NCBI GenBank assembly: GCA_948099385.1
Contig: CANUEZ040000156.1
Location: 3,472,001 to 3,536,000 of the forward strand
Direction: 5' to 3'
DNA: 64,000 bases
Source: Fasciola hepatica
Taxonomy: Eukaryota > Platyhelminthes > Trematoda > Plagiorchiida > Fasciolidae
Shown here: positions 21,158 through 34,700 of the stretch, piece by piece
How positions within the stretch are numbered: the stretch's first letter is position 1
Layout of the letters: each line of letters begins with the position of its first letter
Position numbers and translations under genes: made by a program
The notes under the pieces: generated by a model
What the model was told of the DNA's origin: nothing
Databases searched by the model: none
The model's input: only the letters and a program-made list of their open reading frames with translations

Positions 21158-23300
21158 TTAATCCAATAGCGTTTGCTTTAAGGGATAAGCCCCTACTATA
21201 GCTCCTAGGGTGAAATCACGGGACGATGTGCCGCACTTATCCATTCCTGGCACGTGTTGGGAACTTCAACTGTTCCTTCAGAGCAAGGTCTTGGCATTCT
21301 TAGGGATTCGTCTTTCGAGGACTGAAGCATGATGGCTTTTTGGTACTATTTTTGCTGATGCATTTTGAAGGTCAGAAAGAGGCCGGAGAGTTGCAATGTA
21401 CTGCAAAGTAAATACCATTAATTTCCTTGGTGGATTGGTGTCCACCGCTTTTTGCTGGGATGCTGTAGAAACAGCCGAACTTCCCTGACGATAACAGAGG
21501 TCTTTTTGGGCACTCATCGTAGAGGGGAAGTTCGGAAATTGCCTCGGCAACGATTTTCAAATCAGTATTTCACATCTGAGCCTTGTGTCCAGAGAAACTC
21601 CCGGAAATTTCCCGAGTTACAGGAACGCCCGGAGAAGCTATACTGGTTATTATTATCCTGGAGGGCCTATTGAGAATTATACGGATAACAGCTCGCAAAA
21701 AGAAGTTGCATAGTGAGCAGAAATGCCTTCCTGTTCTACGCTCAAAGCGAGTACACAAAACTGGTGTCAGTCAGACCGGTCTATGATTCTCTTATTTCTG
21801 CCTGGAACCTGTAATGTGTACCGTTAAAAAAGTAGAATTACTCCGGCATTCAGGCACCTTCTGATTCTTTAGCGATACTTCCTACAGCTGGGTTACATAA
21901 CTCAATAGGATGTCGGCAAAAGGCTGAAAAATTGTCGTGTCCTTTCTCCAGCGTTAACTGTGAAGCCACTTTGCCTACATAGCAAAGTGCTTGATAGCGC
22001 ATCGTCATGCCCGAGTGCCACTCGAAGAACTTGTGTTGCCTGAATAAGTCGATCTCAAAGTTGCGGAAGTATGTAGTGAAAGTGGCTCTTGTTGTTCACT
22101 AGGCTTTCGGCAAGGGTGTGCAGCGGCTGACATCGGGTCTCCCCCCGTGCCACCACCACTGCAAAGTAGTTCCTCCGAGATAATGGTAGGCGATCCTCCC
22201 CGATATAGTCATACAGACGAGGCAGCTACTGTCCTATGACACCTTTTTCCGCGGGCACAATTCATTGGACCAGGTTCCTCCGCAGGCCCGTATGGCATCC
22301 ACCCAAACAACGCGTGTTCTCCCTAGGGTGCCAGGCAATTGCCTTCTCTCAGGATCAGCACTAAACGTGTTTCTAAACCACTAAAACCATCAAAGCGACC
22401 TGACTAGAATTCCTCATAATTTTCGATCGCTACCCGTCGCAGATCGATCGTTAACTTGAGTCGCAATTGTTCCGTTGACAGCAAGTGGCAAAGCTCCGGT
22501 CGGTCAATTAGGGTTGACCATTCCTACAGCGGCCGCATCCAGCCTCAGAGGCAGTGTAGCGCCACGCCACCTCGGTTTCCTTGCTGTTATCGGTGTATTT
22601 TCTACTAATCTATCTGAGGCTGCGTTAAAATGTAGATTTCAGAAAAGCTTCTCCAAAGTAAACTAATTTGGGGATGTCCACTGAACAGTAAATTCCTTAG
22701 CAACTATCGAATTTACAAATCAATGTGAAGTAGCTTCCTAGAGGTCAATCTAGGTTATTTGAGTGTTTTCCATCATCAACGCCCCAAACTCCACTTCTAT
22801 AAAAGTATTTTGTCAGCAAGTGTCCAAAAGAACTTCTGTCCGCCGTCACCACCAGCTTACTGTCAGTCGTCAATCGACGGACACAAAACGCTGCCGACTC
22901 CCCACAGCTGGTTGATGTACACAGTGAGGCTATTATCAAATTCAGGGGACAAGAACGGAATCCAGGTTCCTTGGCTTTGTGCTGTAATCGTAAAGTCAAG
23001 TACTCACACAAGCACGTATGATCTACGCCCCGTCCAATCATGGACTCACGCTCTCAGTGGTGCACACACGTACACAGATGACATTTCTTGCGCTTCCTCT
23101 AGGACAGAGCTGACTAATCAGACCGTACCACTGGTTGCACGACGTTGCACGACTGAATCCGATTGCACAGTGTTGTATGCTCCCGATCACACACATACCG
23201 CCGACTCATGCACTCGTATACTCGATTTTCACCTGCTCGCTTTTATTGGCGCCTGCGGTATGTTGCTACGGAATACACTTTTAGCCATACGACCAGTGCA
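21158..23300. other. No gene recognised
   Basis: About 2.1 kb with short frames. The first 300 bases may be the 5' end of LINE F ORF1, judged by expected length. A 183-codon plus-strand frame at 22759-23310 has no domain or homologue in the window and could be 5' untranslated sequence of LINE A. Confidence 0.4.
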
Positions 23301-25751
23301 CCACCAGTGAATGCATCCACAGGTCTAAACGTAGACCTCGGACTATCCCGCTCACCACCAATTCCATCCTAACGGCTCCACATTGCAACCCAATTTCCAC
23401 CATCATCCACAGGACATACCTATAGTTGGATTTTGCAATCATCCCTCACAGATAGCTACCACTCCGGTATTGGCTTGTCTTCCAAACAAGCCGAGAAATT
23501 GGCGGCTTCCGGCCCGCCACTCCCTACCAAACACTCAGCCTCAACATCACCCCCAGAGGCATTGGGCTCGACTTCATCCATCCCTGTTGCTTTGCCTGGC
23601 CTGAATCATCTTACTGTCTTGAGACTCACGTCTCCATTTTGCGTCAGAAACCGACCTTGGACCTTTTGTGTAAGCTCTAAACGATTTGTTTTTACAAAAC
23701 CAACGTTTTTCATCAACTGCGCCCCCACCGAAACTCGTCACTCCCTCCCTCAGTAGTCTGCCCGCGCGCCTAAGTAAATATCGGAAGACCAATGTAGCCA
23801 GCCCAATGCGGTGCCACCAACTGCTCAGATATTACCATCACCCGGTCTACCGATTCACAACCGTGTGGCAACTTTGCCGCTTTGCTTACCACCACTATCG
23901 TGAGCACCACCATTCGAGCCTCTCAGTTTCCAGTGTACCATGTACAGCATTTGTTGCACGCGCTTAATGTCTCACCCTGTCGAGGTCAGTTACCAGACCT
24001 TTCTTTACGCCCCTCATCTAGTTGCAGACCCTCTCTGTTTCCCATCTGTTTACCTACCCGGGCCCAACCACAACAGTATACCATCAACCACCCTTTCGAA
24101 ACTGACTCTCGCCTAACCCAAAGGACCGGTTGTACTTCCCAAGACTACTTAGTGCCGACTTAAAATACCCATTTTCTCCTTATCACTCCTGGGCAAAACA
24201 TGGCCATACACCTTAGATTTATTCCAGTTGAACAGTCTCCACCTGTTCCCCATTGGTGATATAACCACCAATCCACCAACTTGTATTTCACAGACCATCC
24301 GAGGCCCCTCTGCAATTCCCGACATTATCCATAACTTTCATCCGCTCCACACTGGCTCTTCGATTCGGACTCTCCCATTCATCCCTAACGAAGCTTTGGT
24401 TGCTTTTTCGTTGGTCCCGCAGCGGCCGGTCTCTCCACATCGTCCCAGTCGAATTCGTAAATCACCAACTTTGGCCATCCTACCTGTCCTACCAGCTTTC
24501 CTCCGGTCTTTACTGGCCATTCTCATATCCACCATGCGTCTCTCCACGGGTCCCCTACCTACATGCAAGGCCATCTACCCAGGGCTGTCCCACCCAATTC
24601 GTCAGTGCCAGGAATATCCCCTTCAGCCCCAACGTTCGCACAACTACCGCTTGGGCCAGCACAGGAATTAAAACACGCATATCCGCTTTCGTCATCACAA
24701 TAGCTCACTACCATCAAAATCTCACCTTTTATGTGCCAGGGCCTTCTTGTCTAACTGTGACCTCATACTCATCAAAGACACATGGCTTGATGCAATCACT
24801 CAACCTAGATTTCGTCATATCTGGCTACGAGGCCTTCAGCAATTCTGGAATACTTCGTCGAGGAGGGCCGCCAAATAAACTGCTAAGAACCTTTTCCTGT
24901 TCCTTTGATGCAACAACCAGTGAGTGATGCAGTTGATAAATCGGTCTGGGTAACAGTTAAACAGCAGTCACAAGAACTGTTGTTTGGTTGCATTTTTCGA
25001 CCTCTCAAATCAACCACGTACAACATTGTACATAATATCGACGTCTTCCACTTTACCTCCGCCTGCCCCATAAATCATGAACTTTTCGCAGGTGATTGCA
25101 ACGCTCCGAGAGTGTTTTGCCTATCACACTGTGGTCCACAACGTTCTCAGGACTTTGTTATCTGTGCACACCCTGATGGGGAACTCAACACTTCCAATCA
25201 CCTACTAGGGGAAATAACCCTCTAGATCTTCTTTTTGCTTGAGGGCTTAATGGAGTGACCACCTCTGTAGGGGATGGATTTCTCAGAAGTGACCGCGGGG
25301 CTGCCTCGTGCATGTTCTCTATACCAAAAATCGTCACTTCATGCAAACAACCTCTCAGACCATATCACTTAGCTCACTCCAGCAGCCTTCTAAACCTAAT
25401 CGGATCTCAAAATTGGGATACATCAATTCTTTCGCCGGGTCCTCAGGTGGTAACTGATGGGCTACATTCTATTCTCAGTCAGAGTTTAAATACTGTCACC
25501 TCAGCGTTGCCAGCTCTGACGAACTCCAGGACAGACACACTCGCGCGGATGAAATGCAAATTTTTCAACTTCCGACGACCCGCACTCAAAACCCGGGAGC
25601 TATCAGCCTACATTCAACCGGAACGACTGTCAACGACAATCAAATCACAAACCGAACTCTTGCTTACTTAGCACGGGTCAGAAGCACTATGTCAGACCAC
25701 GAAGACAGAAATCCTGAGTAGGCTGACGAAAGCAAGAAACCTCCATCCGCG
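23300..25751 (+). pseudogene. LINE A: decayed ORF1 C-terminal part and endonuclease
   Basis: Proline- and serine-rich plus-strand frames between 23.3 and 24.7 kb resemble the C-terminal half of the LINE C ORF1 in composition. Clear endonuclease pieces follow: near 24740-24800 a DLILIKDTWL block opposite the IIIVTETWL catalytic segment; near 24985-25115 a block ending AGDCNAP opposite AGDFNAP; and near 25195 TRGNNPLDLLF. The linker to RT (25.4-25.7 kb) is recognisable by LARM and spacing. Frames shift and stops are common. Sequence identity to a LINE stops at 25751, where the inverted-repeat arm begins. Confidence 0.7.
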
Positions 25752-28390
25752 CCCCAGAGCTTGTGTCGTAAGTTTACTTGCAAGCAGCAGGTTCAACATA
25801 CAGAATAGACCTTTCCAAAAGCCCTGCTGCCGGTGGCTGGGAAGCTCATGTTTATCGAGGTACTGTTGCAGTTGCATCGAGACCAGGCGTTCCATTATCC
25901 TTCCTACCACACACGTAAGACTCACTGGACGGTATTTCACAGCTTCCGCCTTTTTGCCACCCTTGACCTTCGCAAAGGCAACGGCCTTTTCCACACGGAT
26001 GGTAGTTTACCTTGTTCTATCGAAATAATAAACGGTCTTGAGCGTGGAAGCGCAATAGTTCCAACTAGTCCCAGAAGGACGAGGGGATGGATCCCTCCCG
26101 GACCAGGAGACGTATGTGGCCACAGCCCTTGCTTAGCTTTGGCAACCTATTCCACTTCTAAAGACCGCCATACCTTAGTGATTAAACTCTGTGGGGGCCG
26201 AAGTGATCATGGTCCCTTCGTGACATGAAAATCGGCTTGGTAAACAGCCAATAGTTCTGCTTTGTCTCAATCGGAGTCCGCGATGAGTCCATCATGAGGC
26301 AGTTTTGGGACGTCTGGACGGATCCTAATCCTCCCTCCCAGTTACACAAACAGCTTTCTTGGCGATGAGACGGAATTGGCCGCAATTTGCTCTTCGTATT
26401 CGCGTCCCTTCCTAGTCTCCAGCGTCAAACGTCAATTTGGAATGCGTTTGTAACTGTCGTATCCCGTGCCGGAGGACCTAAAACGCTGCCAGGCTCGGTT
26501 TCACTTTCACAGCTGATTTATTAGTACCTTGTCAAACCACGGCTGTTTCTTAGCATGACTTCGTCACCCGTGTGGAGGTTCAATAGTGCCCATCACTGCA
26601 GTTATTTTCATTATGAAGTAACTCCGTGTCTCATCCACTTCACCATCAACAATCGAGTCACGTGGCAGGGCGGGAGCAGCGTTCTTCGTTTCAGCAAAAG
26701 GTATGCGCCATACTTTTGGCTTGCACTGCGGATTCTGATGGACGAACACACCGCGTCACCAAAGGACGACTGGCTTCGCGTGGTTGTTGGAGCTCATTGG
26801 CGGCAGAAGCTCGATTTCATGTGTGTCAGAAGTTCTTGCGGAAAACAAGTCAGGGATAGATACCTGATCCGCGTGACTCCTGGTCGGTTCCTGCACATGC
26901 CGATGCAAAGCTAGGTCTTACGCTGTCTCATGAAGATAACGGGGGAACGTGTCCGCGTCTATGTTGCATTGGCTCGACACCCAGTCAATACAAGGGGTAT
27001 TAAAGTCGCCAACAACCAGATGCTGGCCGTCCCTCGCCCAACGATGCATGAAGTCCAGAATACCTTGCGAGTCAGCCGCCAAAAAATGGCAGATAGTCTC
27101 CAGCACCACAGTAGCCGTCGAATTCAATCACCTCAAAACGGCGCGTACCCAGGCAGCGAGACACATGTGTCCCAAATATCATCCGTTAGCCATGTTTCTG
27201 TAAGTGCAATGATAGCCGGAATTCCAGTCAGCACAAGTGCTTCCAATTCATCTCTTTTGTTCAATAATCCACAGACATTGGTCAGTAACATTTTGGCAGG
27301 TGCCACCTGGTTGTTCCCTGCCCGAATATCGTCTACTGTTGCGCACTGAGATGGCTCACCTGTAGTAGTGGTGGCTAGTTTGTCTGTAACCTCTTCCAAA
27401 CCACGCAAAAGCCCCGGGAGCAGGGGCTCTTTTCACCGTTTTCCTTTCTCCCCTTAATCTCTGCACATGCTTGGCTCATCCTATGACGATCCTCAGGAGA
27501 AAAACGTTGGTGTAGGCGAACCGGCCCTTTCTTAAGGCGGTAGCACCGCTTTGGAAACTTGCCCGCCTGCCCCTGCAAAATAAAAACGAACTTCAGATTT
27601 CGCGGTCTTCCAGACCCTTATAGCTTCCCATTCTGAGTGCCGCTCTGACCCAAATTGTTGCCACCAGTAATGCTTTACCTTCCATAGATGGCACATTCAG
27701 AATCAGCTTGAGTTGCGTCAGATCACGATCCATTCTCTCCTAGGGGGACATTGCAGTAGCCTCCGGAATGTTCAGGGCCAGAAATCATTGTTCACGGGGT
27801 GGTGGAACCCTCTTTGTGATTGATGGAAACTCCTTCCACTCGTTTTCAGCATCCTGAGCGTCAACTGGTAGATTCGGTGGCGTTGGTGGTCCGGCAGACG
27901 GTACTTGGCACAAAACATTGTCTGCTGCAGCAGCCAGAGGGCCTTTCTTAGCGCTCTCCTTCCTTTCGTTTATTTGGCCGGCAGCCTCAGAAGTTGTGGC
28001 AGCGACCAAGGCACAGGATAACGAGGGGCTGACATTGGTGAGCATGGCACCGCTGGCCGCGCGCTGAGGTACAATTCGATCGTCGGAGAGTCTGGTGCGG
28101 GATGAGGCTTGGTCACAACACCTTTTGAACACTCGATGTTACTGATCCTATTTTCACGTAGTTTCAGCCACTTATATTTATCTGCAGGAATTTCGGCTCA
28201 ATGAATGTGTATCCACCTACCACATCTATCGTAGAGCAGAGCTTTTGCCCCAGGTTGATCAATTTTCCTGCAGGCTAAACGATCACTTAATTCACCGCAG
28301 TCCTTTTCACCCATCATGTTGTGATAATCCACCGAGAAAGAGATAATAATCCTCAGATGACAGGAGTTTGCGGAGCTCAATGACACATGT
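25752..28390 (-). pseudogene. Copied 5' part of LINE E (PHD-type finger, endonuclease, RT start)
   Basis: Read on the minus strand: a Cys-rich finger with DRCGRW at 28198-28386, a linker with SPEDRHRMSQ at 27375-27578, the endonuclease N-terminal part with IALTETWLTDD at 27133-27408, its later GDFNTP block at 26918-27127, and the start of RT at 25692-25994 with KYRPVSL. Stops and frameshifts are the same as in the right copy, with one exception: the finger's tryptophan codon is intact here (28213-28215) but is TGA at 38865-38867. Confidence 0.8.
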
Positions 28391-29259
28391 CACTGGCTTG
28401 GCGCAGTGCTTCAGGAAGCAGAAAAGTGGGTAGATGAACATCAACTAGCAAGGAATTATTTGCCATGCCGTGGTTGCGAAGAAGCGACGATAGGATTGGC
28501 GGAATGGGGATCTAAATGGTTGCAGGATTCATCAAAAGAGATGAAGGTAGAACGGGCTTATCGGAGTGAAAACAAAACTTTTATGTAAGAAATCATGGAG
28601 CAAAAGAAGCTGGAAGTTAGAGAACGGAAAAGAAAATGCCGTCACAACAGGGGGTTTTGTTCATTTAGTGAAACACTCCAGATAAAGTTCCAAGACTGTG
28701 CCGGTAGAACTCTGCCGGGAGGGAATTAAAAGTGCAAAAGGCAAGACCAGATGAGTAATTTAGGCATAGTGAATGGATCGGCGAAGAGAGGGGGTAGAGG
28801 AAGCAAGCTAGCCGCAGATGTGGCCCAAAAGACAGTGAGATGTTCAAACAAGGGAGTTGAAGAGCCCTTGGAAACCTAAGCCGAATTCAAAAGCCCGCCT
28901 CTTCACTTATGTACGGACCTATGAGTTGGATTATAGTTTTACTGCGATTCGTTTACTTATGTGGGTCTTAAACGTCTTAGATGGCTTTATAGGACGTATA
29001 TTGCAAGGTAATCTGAACCATAAAGAGGCATACTTGACCATACTTGACGGAAGAACTTTCTATGAAGGAGGCTTATAAGCCTCCTAGCCCCCGCACTTCG
29101 AGTGGCACTGTTTTGAGAAAGTTAAAGTGAATGAATACTGCAAACCTTAGTCTCGTACCAACGGGCTGATCGAAAACGGATGACCGTCAATAATAAATAT
29201 ACCTGGAGGGGCTCTGCATTTGAAGTTAAGAACACTGCCTTTCTCCGTAGAAAATTTAA

Positions 29260-29850
29260 TCAATGAGCCAGTGCAACGAAAAATAAGAGCTGTTACATCT
29301 TACAGTATGTCGCTGATTACTGGAATAAGCACTTTGGAAGCAAGAGTACACAACATTTTGACGTCATCCGTGAAGAGGTGGAGACTGCCATGGGGAACTA
29401 CATTAAAAACGTCATCTGTGTAAACGAGGAAGAGTAGTGGGCCCAAAACGCTGTCTTGTATGGCACCACTGGTGACAGATTTGAATTCGAAGACGGACCC
29501 ATTCGTTGGAACCAACTGGTGACGGTCGAGGCAATAAGAATCTAACCAACAGAGAAACTGGACTGCGATGCCATAAAATTTGGCTTGTGATGGGAGCCGT
29601 TTGTGCAAGACAGTCGACAGCCCCTTTCATATCTAGCAGGATAATAATCACTGACATACCTTTTTCAGCAGCTTCCACGACTAAGTTCAAGAGGTTAATT
29701 TGACAAGTGCAGTACGAGCGGTTTTTCAGGAAACTGTTGACCCACATTGAGCAAATTATTTGGTAAAAATAGGCCATCATTCTACTATTATTGCGCTTCT
29801 CCATGAGTCGGGAGGTGTTCGGCGTATGACTGATAGGACTGCAATTTTCG
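29260..29850 (-). pseudogene. Copied RT fragment of LINE D
   Basis: Minus-strand frames at 29300-29608 and 29412-29804 match the right-arm pieces almost exactly. The RT region includes LLDMKGAVD and GAIQDSVLGPLLFLVY. The metal-binding FADD motif reads FTDD, a change shared by both arms. The two arms differ at two residues in this part (T/M before NG; T/I before DDV). The copy stops at 29850 in the middle of the RT fingers. Confidence 0.75.
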
Positions 29851-32209
29851 CCCTCCCGCCCTCTCCACCTTCCTTTCTTGTGTCCGTCTTGGTGGATGGA
29901 CCCAACATGTCTCCTGCCCTACTAGGGGGAACAACATCTTGGACCTAGTATTCTCCATTGATGTTCCTGATATGATCACCCAGATTACTGATCACTTCCC
30001 GGGTAGTGACCACCGTATCGTCAGGTGCAAGTTCAGCTGTTCTCATCCGATGCAATCCTCTCCCCCGCTTCTGACTTCCTACCGTTCCTGTAACTGGCCC
30101 CTAGTGCCAATGATAATCCTCTCCCTTAACTGGGACACATTTTTTCTTTCATCCGATCCCCTCACTGTCGTGAACTCTCTCTACTCCAACCTCCTACACT
30201 GCCTAAATACCGTCAACCCATGTGTCAACCCACGCCCCAATTCCAGCACCTCAAGCCTGTCACTTTTAGAGCGTAAGCTGTCTAAGCTGCAACTTACCTT
30301 CGCTAGATCACACGACTTTACAATTCTCCTGCGCATAAACCAGCTACAACTGAGGCTGCGTTGCATGGTCCATTCGCATCTGAGAAGGCAAGAGGCCATC
30401 GCCCTAGCACACCCAAACAAAACTGGCTACCTGTCCAACCTGCTTAGTAAAAGGTCCAATCAATCCAATCATATCTCGCCCAAGTTCCTCATCTGTGGCT
30501 CATCTACCGCTAATACTCCAGCATCTATTTCTGAGGCCTTCAATGAGCATTTTTCTTCCTCCCTTATAAGCTGTCCTGGCATTCCCCCTCCTACAATCCA
30601 GCCCTGCTCCTCTGCCTCTCTTTCATCGATTCCCTTCACCCATCTAGAAATTGAAATATCAGTTTCGTCTATTAAACCTTCCTCGAAACCAGGACCAGAT
30701 GATCTCCCACCGGCCCTCCTCCGTTTCGATGGTCCTGACCTCCCTTTATTGTTACTTAATATGTATACCACCTCCATGATTCACAGTTTCGTCCCCCCTC
30801 AATGGAAATCCTCTGTTATAGTTCCGGGCTTCAAAAAGGGCGTATTACACGACCCAGATAACTATCGGCCCATCAATCACACCCCAGTAGTCTGCAAAAT
30901 TGTGGAGAGAATTATCAAAAGACACATTGTCCAGTACCTCTTATCTAACAACTTGCTGAACCCTGGTCAGCATGGTTTCTTGAACTCCCGTTCCTGCTCT
31001 TCCTGCCAGCTTGACTTTCTCAATGTCCTATCGTCTGCTGCCGACGCCGGCAACTCTGTAATTGTCCTGTACCTCGACATGTTAAAGGCTTTTGACCGTG
31101 TTCCCCATATTCATCTGTTGGCCAAAATCCGATCTCTCGGTATTATTGACCCTCTCCTCTCCTGGCTATCCTCCCATCTCTCTAACAGATCACAAGCCGT
31201 GCTCGTCGACGGCCACCTATCTTCCGCCAAACCAATTACTAGCGGAGTCATCCAAGGCAGTGTCCTAGGCCCATTACTATTCCTTATTTATATCAATGAC
31301 ATTTTCTCTTCTATTCGACACGGCACTCCTTTCCTCTTTGCCGACGATATAAAAATAGTGTACTCTTTCCTCCCTAGTGACCTATCCGTGACTCTATGCA
31401 ACATATCGCATGACTTACTCGTTCTCTAAACTTGGTGCGTCTCGTGAATCATGAAAGTCTCTGCGGAGAAAAGCTTCCTCCTACCGTACAAGTGCACGGT
31501 ACCACCCGGCCGAATTTGTCTGGACGGCCTGCCCATCCCCATACACCCCATGGTTACCGATCTTGGCGTGCGCTACTCTTGTTGCTTTAACTTCTCAGAA
31601 TAGGCATCATTCCAAATCGCTAAGGCTAAGAGAACCCTAGGCCTGATTAATCGGTGTTTCCTAATACCGGCCAGTCGCCTCTCCATGTATCTCTCACACG
31701 TGAGACCACTCCCAGAATATTGTCCCATTACCTCCAGCCTCTGGCCACGTTCCTCCATTGTATCTCTTGAGAACGTTCAGCGTACCTTCACCAATAGGCT
31801 GTTGGGCGTATCCCTAGCTCTAACATACCGCGAGCGCTGTGAGCTCCTACAAATTGAGCCTCTATGGATTCGTCGCATGAGGCTCAACCTGATTTTCCTA
31901 TTTAAGCTAATCCATAACTTGGCCTACACCTCTTATCCCATCTCATCCGCTGCGCCCTGCTCCTACCCCATCCGGCACCGTGCCTTCTCTCTCACTGTCC
32001 CTCATTCTAATCTCTGTCTGAAGTCCCGATTCTTTCTGTCAGCCTATTCCAAAATCTGGAATAAGCTGCCCCTTAGCTTACGCAGTGCCTCCTCAATGTT
32101 CGCTTTTAGGCGCGCACTTTTGTCATACTTAACAGTCCCCAATGCTATATTGCTCACCAATGAGCTCGTCTCCGCCGACCTGGCCTTTGAAAGAGGTCTC
32201 ACACTGTAA
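29851..32209 (+). pseudogene. LINE B ORF2: endonuclease end and reverse transcriptase with three stops
   Basis: The frame begins abruptly at the inverted-repeat junction inside the endonuclease. It keeps TRGNNILDLVF and PGSDHR, then a complete RT: KYRP-equivalent NYRPINHTP, LDMLKAFDRVP, SGVIQGSVLGPLLF and FADDIKIVYS. The long open part is 29939-31429 (496 codons). After the RT active site the same frame has stops at about 31427, 31448 and 31600, then is open again at 31685-32209 to a normal C-terminus. RT core residues look intact. The endonuclease is truncated and the thumb region is interrupted, so this copy is inactive on its own. It is CR1-like and closest in the window to LINE C. Confidence 0.88.
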
Positions 32210-34110
32210 CTCTACCACCTCTGCGTCACAAGCCACTAGGTACACCCCGCGAACTAAGGCCATTGCCTTCACTGATCCACAGCGAACCTACCGCCTGTCA
32301 TCATAAGGTAACCTAATTGCTCACCTACGTTCATCTCTTATCCATCATATTCACTTTTTTTCTCCTCAGTATCCGTTGATTCTCAGCTGGGACACACCCA
32401 GACACACCCAGTGATCCCCGCTGACGGCCAACCACTTCGGGCACCGTAATTACCATCTCCCTGGCAGGTGCTTCTAGATAATATTGCTACACGGTCGTCT
32501 ACCACTTGCTGTTTCCGTTGGCTCTCCTGTCCATGGTCTCACGGCTTGGTCAATTGTTCCTGGTTCACGCACCCCCGTCGCGGTCGTTTTGTCCCCTGTA
32601 CAATTATCCATGATCACTCGTGCCACTCCCAACAGTGCGGGGCGCGGTCAGATCCACCGCTATGGCCGGCGCACATCGGGCGTGCAGGCCGTCTGCAACG
32701 ATGTGCGAGCGCAACTAGACTGGTGGATCACACCTCCTGCGTTCACTTCACGAAGTGTTTTTCAGGTTGGGTGCCCAGCGCACGGCCAGTCCCACCCACT
32801 AGCACCGGTTGCGGATGGCACGCCCTAACTTTTCTTGAACTACCGAATCCAATGCTGTCGGTTGAAAATTGCATGCTTCTCATCGTTTTTCCGCCACAGC
32901 TTGTTCACCTAGAGCTCTTATCATCTGTTTCCACTTCCCGTTTTTGTGGCCCTACCACGGTATGCACACCTTCCCGTTTTGTCCTTTCTCCTATCGTCTC
33001 TCTCTACATCATATTTCACTGCTTTGGGTCACTATCGTCCTAACCACTTTTCTCTGTCGACGCTCGCCAATAACTCTTTTCCCACCTGCCGTCATTGCTG
33101 GCTTCTATCATCTATGCGCTTGGTGTTACCCTCTGCTCAGAACGCCCATTGATAGCTTCCTTAAAACCTGTCGCCCTGTTAATCCCTCCTCGTGCCTCAT
33201 GCCATGATGCACCAACCGCACCCGCACCCATGCCCAATCCGCATATTAGAAATGGCCGCTCCAAACTTCACATCATTTACAGTCGTATTTATTATCTAAT
33301 CACCACCACTATATCTTCCTCACTTGGCCCCGCGATTCCTCTGCGGTTCTTTCCAGTGTCCTGATTAGTATCCACCTGTTCAATTGTCTGCCGGCACACA
33401 GCTCTCCAGCTCCATTGCCCCAACTCCTTTGTGCGTTTGTTTTTCTGTGGCCTTTTTGCTCTATTACTGGTCCACTTATCTCGGGGCTTCCCGCTTCCTT
33501 GTCCGCCTCCTTCGTGTTTCATCTGCAGTAAAATGATCTGATTGGTGATTTCTTACCTGTGTCTCCTCGGTCATTGCTTTCATCCTTTGATCCGTTTATT
33601 GCTCGCTACAGGCATTTCTCTGTACCTTCCAGTGTGGTCCGCTTTTCCATGTTCCACCATTGTAATGACAACGTTACGTCGTGACGTTCTTTTACAGTTC
33701 CAAATTGTTTGACCTGTCACTACCCGATTCATCTGGTCCGTCACTACATCTCGCACCTGCATTGATCAAATAATTAGACCCATTCTTACCTGTTTTCCTT
33801 GATCCTGTCTTTCATCTTCACTCTTCCATGAACCGCTCCTAACAGTCTTCATCACTTCTGTGCTTCCACATTCTATTTTTCTCTCCGTTGGGCTGCCACG
33901 TGCACTTGTCATGAAGTTAATCCACCACGAAATTCCAAAGTAAATCCTACAACCAATTGATCTAACATTACCTACTCCTCCTATTGACTGATAATTTCTT
34001 TCTAGGACCCCATTGTTATTGCTCCTGCTTCTCTTAAACCTGTACATATATACAACAAATCTATCTATCTATATATATATATATACATATATATAAACTT
34101 ACGCATATAT
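32210..34110 (+). other. Presumed LINE B 3' untranslated region
   Basis: Noncoding, pyrimidine-rich on the plus strand. It contains at 32650-32830 the second copy of the dispersed block found at 15105-15275, which in turn precedes a LINE tail. No coding gene was recognised; a 191-codon frame at 32468-33043 overlaps this repeat and is explained by it. The end of LINE B is not clear and may lie near the TA-rich run at 34060-34100. Confidence 0.5.
34056..34105 (+). repeat. TCTA/TA microsatellite
   Basis: Simple sequence of TCTA units followed by alternating TA, with more TATA-rich sequence just after. It could be an expanded LINE tail or an independent microsatellite. Confidence 0.8.
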
Positions 34111-34649
34111 ATCTATGTGCACGCGCTCTGCATCTTGCAGTTCCTCACCTGCCATTTCTCTTGCTATCATCCCAACGACCGTCATCATAGGCATCCATCA
34201 ACTCTACATCTGTGCCTCACATCTACCGTATCCAATCCTTCTAAATCGTTTTTGTCATCTGATCATCCCTCTACGTCTTGCATTGCTCGCTGCCTGTTTT
34301 ACGGTGAGTTTTGTGTCCTGTCCGCCGACAATTCACTGCAAAGTACCAATGCTTCATTGTCATCTAATCCACTGCAATGCACCTCAACTTTTTCTCCATC
34401 GTTCCTCGCTACTGCAATTCTTTATATCGATTTCCAGCCTTTCTCATGTTTACCAGTCTGCCTCCATACGTAATTGCCCGGGACCAGCCATTCGGTAGTC
34501 ATATACGGTCCACCCTTAAATGTTGTCATTTTGCCGTTATGGATGCATACCTTGGGAAATCGCTTTAACGGAATGTTGTTTTCGCGTAGAAAATGAGAAT
34601 GGTATGTATAATGTTACTCGCATTTTTGTTTGAGTCAGGCCCAGAGCAG

Positions 34650-34657
34650 TATATAAG
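34650..34657 (+). promoter_or_regulatory. TATA box upstream of the FAR1/ZSWIM3-like gene
   Basis: TATATAAG lies 44 bp upstream of the proposed ATG at 34701. Start of transcription about 30 bp downstream would leave a short leader. Its position relative to a real coding exon is what makes it credible in AT-rich DNA. Confidence 0.45.
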
Positions 34658-34700
34658 TAACTGTGATCAAGGTTACGGACATTCTTCCTGGCTTGTTGTC

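Larger units (their letters stand above)
25752..29850 (-). repeat. Left arm of a 4,099-bp inverted repeat
   Basis: This arm is the reverse complement of 37230-41328 with the same length to the base and only about a dozen substitutions that I could spot through translated differences. Coordinates pair as x with 67080 minus x. In the right copy LINE D and LINE E run through both ends without a break, whereas here both edges cut LINE sequence (LINE A below 25752, LINE B above 29850). The left arm is therefore the derived copy. The edges do not coincide with any transposon terminus and show no obvious target duplication. Confidence 0.93.

Noticed and set aside
22759..23310. 183-codon plus-strand frame
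   Set aside because: Low-complexity His/Thr/Cys-rich translation without a motif; lies where a LINE leader would be.
25752..29850. Inverted arm as a Polinton or foldback transposon terminal repeat
   Set aside because: Arms contain parts of two different LINEs cut at arbitrary points, no transposase or terminal consensus, and the right arm is continuous with its flanks.
32468..33043. 191-codon plus-strand frame
   Set aside because: Overlaps the dispersed repeat and LINE B 3' region; the second repeat copy at 15.1 kb does not keep the rest of the frame.
34056..34105. TA-rich run as an origin or regulatory element
   Set aside because: Simple microsatellite composition is sufficient explanation.
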